DNA from: Gammaproteobacteria bacterium
GTDB taxonomy: Bacteria; Pseudomonadota; Gammaproteobacteria; Pseudomonadales; Pseudohongiellaceae
Assembly: GCA_016762995.1 (NCBI GenBank)
Contig: JAESUT010000160.1
Location: 1,065 to 8,152 of the forward strand
Direction: 5' to 3'
Length of the DNA stretch: 7,088 nt
Made by a program: the position numbers and the translations under genes. A model generated the notes under the pieces. That model searched no databases, was not told the origin of the DNA, and worked only from the letters and a program-made list of their open reading frames with translations. Shown here one piece after another: positions 4,820 to 7,088 of this stretch. Position 1 is the first letter of the stretch. Each line of letters starts with the position of its first letter.

Positions 4820-7088
4820 CAGGGCCAGCATCGGGTTCTACTGCCACTGAAGTTTGCGACGAAATACGAAGCGCTTACATCGATGCCACTCCGCCTGTCT
4901 ACTTTGATAGCGGGACTCCTACCCCTCCAGAAGTGGGCGATTCCTGCTCAGGTGGAGGTACCCTTAGTTCTAGTTTTACCGCAGCCATAGTTGGCCAGAA
5001 CTGCTCAATCATCGAGGTCTCCAGTTATTGTGGTCAACTTGACCCCCCGTTCGAAAGGGGGCCGCATTTGTTAAATCCGATTTGCGATCCAGGATATGAG
5101 CCATCTTATTCAGATGACGGCGTTTGTGTGTCAACTGCCGATGCAGTTTCAGATACGCCGTTGGGTGAAGATGATATGGGGCCTCCAGGTAAATGTGAAG
5201 ATGCTGGAGTAGGCAATCCAATCAATCCTTCTAATGGCAATAAATACCAGGTTGAATATGACTATTTCAGTGGGGCTCCCGGCTCTTTGGGCCTTTCACG
5301 AACTTATAACTCTCTGGCTAGCAGTGTTATAGATGCAGATATGCAAGAGCCCGATATCGCGGGTGTTCGCTGGCATCATAGTTTGGATATGCGAGCTATA
5401 GTTCGGAGTATTCAGAAAACTACAAGCTCAGGCTACGTCTCAGACGTCTTCGCGGTGACACTAATACGTCCTGATTCTAGTAGATTGGAGTTTTGGATAG
5501 AGACCGACGTTTTCGGTGAAATCCAATGGACGGATATTTTGAGAGGTAAGCATAACCGCCTCGAAACTGTTGAAATAATCTCTGGAACAAGCTTGATATA
5601 TAGCCGCGCCGATGGCGCAGTAGAAACTTATCAATTCACACACATCGACAATGATCTCACATGGATGTCAATTTCAAATATCGATTATTTGAATGGAAGT
5701 ACTGCCAGTTTTTCGTATAACATTAGCGATAACCTGACCTCGGTGACTCAAACTCCGGGAGCTGACTATACTTTAAGTTACAACGTAAACGGTCGCATCT
5801 CACTAATAGCAGTACCGGGTGGAAATGTCTCCTATGCTTACGATCTAGATGGAAATTCTCAAACTGTTACCTATCCTGATACCAGCAGTCGAACCTACGT
5901 ATATGAGGACGTTTTATTTCCAAATGCATTAACTGGTATCTTTGATGAAAACGGCGCGCGCTATTCTACTTACGCATACGATAGTTCCGAGCGCGGAATT
6001 CTAACTAAACGTGCGGGAGATACCAATCTCTATACTTTTTCCTATCTTGGTGGCTATCAAACAGACGTTACTGACCCTTTCAATCAAACCATTACTTATG
6101 AGCATAAGGATGTAAACGGACATGCCCGGCGCTCAGCTGTGTCAAGTCTTTCTAACACTTGTTCTTCAACAGCCTTGTCGAAAGAATTCGACTATACAAC
6201 GGGACAATTGATAGAGGAAAAAGATGCATTCGGCACATCAATAAATTCTTATAGCTATTCAAACGACGACAAAACGGTAGAAGTAACCAATGCAGAGTAT
6301 GTAACTATCACGTATGACTATTTGGATGCTGCACGTTTGAGTAAAGTGACCAAAGATACTACTGAAATCGAGTTTCTTTACAATGTGGATAATAGATTAG
6401 AGACAGAAACTATTCGTGATTTAAATACTCTTGATGAGAGCACATCGACATATACCTATGACCTTGACGGTCGAGTCGCAAGTATCGACGGGCCGCGTAC
6501 TGATCTAACTGACCTGACTACGTATACCTACCATGCTTCGGGTGATCTCGCATCAGTCACGAATGCAGCATCTCAAGTTACTAACTATATCAATTACACT
6601 GCTGATGGTCGTGTAGGTAAAGTTACTGAGCCATCTGGGTTGGTGACTGACTTAACGTATACCCCAAGGGGATGGCTAGACACAGTAACTCAGTTGGGAT
6701 TGGTGACTAATTATGATTATGACGCTGTTGGGAATTTGACGAGAGTTACATATCCGGATTCGAGTGTTGTCGATTTCGTGTATGACGATGCTCACAGACT
6801 GACAGAAACGATTGATCATGATGGAAACCGCCTAATCTATACCTTGGATGATATGGGCAATAGAACTAAGACTGAAATAATTGATTCTGGCAGCACCATA
6901 GTGTATTCGCGAAGTCAAACGTTTGATGTGCTTAGCCGATTGAAAACAATCGTTGGAGCACTTAACCAAACTACAGAGTACGAATACGATGACAATGGGA
7001 ATATAATTGGTAAGACAGACCCGCTCAGTGTTCATACCACGTATCAATTGGATTCACTAAATCGGGTCACAACAGAAACTAATGACTA
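4816..7088 (+). CDS. Secreted Rhs/YD-repeat protein, 3' end outside the window
   Basis: This frame is open from 4789 and has its first ATG at 4816. It runs to the right edge with no stop, so at least 757 residues are encoded. Residues 1-130 hold seven cysteines (for example VCDEI, DSCSGG, SYCGQ, GVCVS, GKCED), which suggest disulfides in an exported domain. At about 133 the motif VGNPINPSNGNKYQVEYDY marks the entry domain seen before YD repeats in Rhs proteins (DUF6531-like). From about residue 340 YD-type repeats of 20-23 residues follow, such as YDLDGN, YDLDGRVASI, YDAVGNLTRVTYPD, YDDAHRLTETID and YDDNGN. Known Rhs proteins form a hollow beta-shell that holds a variable C-terminal toxin or adhesin part; that end is not in this window. 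The ATG at 4816 has no ribosome site, so the true start is probably 4649 with a frame break. The gene is more AT-rich than the left half of the window. Confidence 0.85.
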   Translation, partial: MTGPASGSTATEVCDEIRSAYIDATPPVYFDSGTPTPPEVGDSCSGGGTLSSSFTAAIVGQNCSIIEVSSYCGQLDPPFERGPHLLNPICDPGYEPSYSDDGVCVSTADAVSDTPLGEDDMGPPGKCEDAGVGNPINPSNGNKYQVEYDYFSGAPGSLGLSRTYNSLASSVIDADMQEPDIAGVRWHHSLDMRAIVRSIQKTTSSGYVSDVFAVTLIRPDSSRLEFWIETDVFGEIQWTDILRGKHNRLETVEIISGTSLIYSRADGAVETYQFTHIDNDLTWMSISNIDYLNGSTASFSYNISDNLTSVTQTPGADYTLSYNVNGRISLIAVPGGNVSYAYDLDGNSQTVTYPDTSSRTYVYEDVLFPNALTGIFDENGARYSTYAYDSSERGILTKRAGDTNLYTFSYLGGYQTDVTDPFNQTITYEHKDVNGHARRSAVSSLSNTCSSTALSKEFDYTTGQLIEEKDAFGTSINSYSYSNDDKTVEVTNAEYVTITYDYLDAARLSKVTKDTTEIEFLYNVDNRLETETIRDLNTLDESTSTYTYDLDGRVASIDGPRTDLTDLTTYTYHASGDLASVTNAASQVTNYINYTADGRVGKVTEPSGLVTDLTYTPRGWLDTVTQLGLVTNYDYDAVGNLTRVTYPDSSVVDFVYDDAHRLTETIDHDGNRLIYTLDDMGNRTKTEIIDSGSTIVYSRSQTFDVLSRLKTIVGALNQTTEYEYDDNGNIIGKTDPLSVHTTYQLDSLNRVTTETND

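Noticed and set aside
5043..5061. C6 and G5 runs as a phase-variation tract or hairpin in the Rhs gene
   Set aside because: The runs are short for slippage and the sequence reads through as normal codons (DPPFERG).
1..7088. CRISPR array, rRNA genes, integron attC sites or a complete toxin-antitoxin pair
   Set aside because: No regular repeat-spacer pattern, no rRNA-like sequence and no such gene pair is visible in the window.

Overview
The window looks like chromosomal DNA of a gammaproteobacterium, perhaps marine. I infer this from family resemblance (a medium-chain dehydrogenase, a gamma-carbonic anhydrase family protein, a periplasmic PQQ-type quinoprotein, an IS3-family remnant, a secreted Rhs/YD protein). 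No marker gene fixes the taxon.

Positions 1-1670 are ordinary housekeeping-type sequence with two unusual items. The 3' end of a zinc-binding (MDR) dehydrogenase gene runs in from the left on the + strand and ends at a strong intrinsic terminator (623-658). Convergent to it, on the - strand, is a gamma-class carbonic anhydrase family gene (751-1278). Upstream of that is a probable unlisted 46-residue membrane microprotein (1348-1488, -). Then comes a striking tRNA-Gly(CCC)-like sequence on the + strand (1512-1640). It has its own plausible promoter, a normal 5' half and a normal acceptor/CCA end, but the rest of the tRNA is replaced by a hairpin-rich block.

Positions 1672-3444 (-) encode an exported PQQ-type beta-propeller dehydrogenase of 590 residues. 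Its start is set by a good ribosome binding site inside the longest open frame.

Positions 3627-4153 are a 527-bp IS3-family insertion sequence remnant with both terminal inverted repeats. Internal deletions in orfA and orfB leave a 29-codon orfA and a split orfB that lacks the first catalytic Asp.

Positions 4154-4648 hold a 48-codon open frame of unknown meaning, a three-unit 11-bp direct repeat that resembles a response-regulator operator, and a hairpin-rich leader. From 4649 to the right edge is a large, more AT-rich Rhs/YD-repeat gene. Its signal peptide is in one frame (4649-4819) and the body is in another (4816 onward, open to 7088). This means either a frameshift mutation, a sequencing error or an undescribed start. 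Its C-terminal end, where such proteins carry a variable effector domain, lies outside the window.

The genes do not form one operon. The layout is a conserved left part and an accessory right part, with the IS remnant near the border. The best candidates for something undescribed are the chimeric tRNA-like element, the 11-bp repeat array and split Rhs gene, and the small membrane protein.
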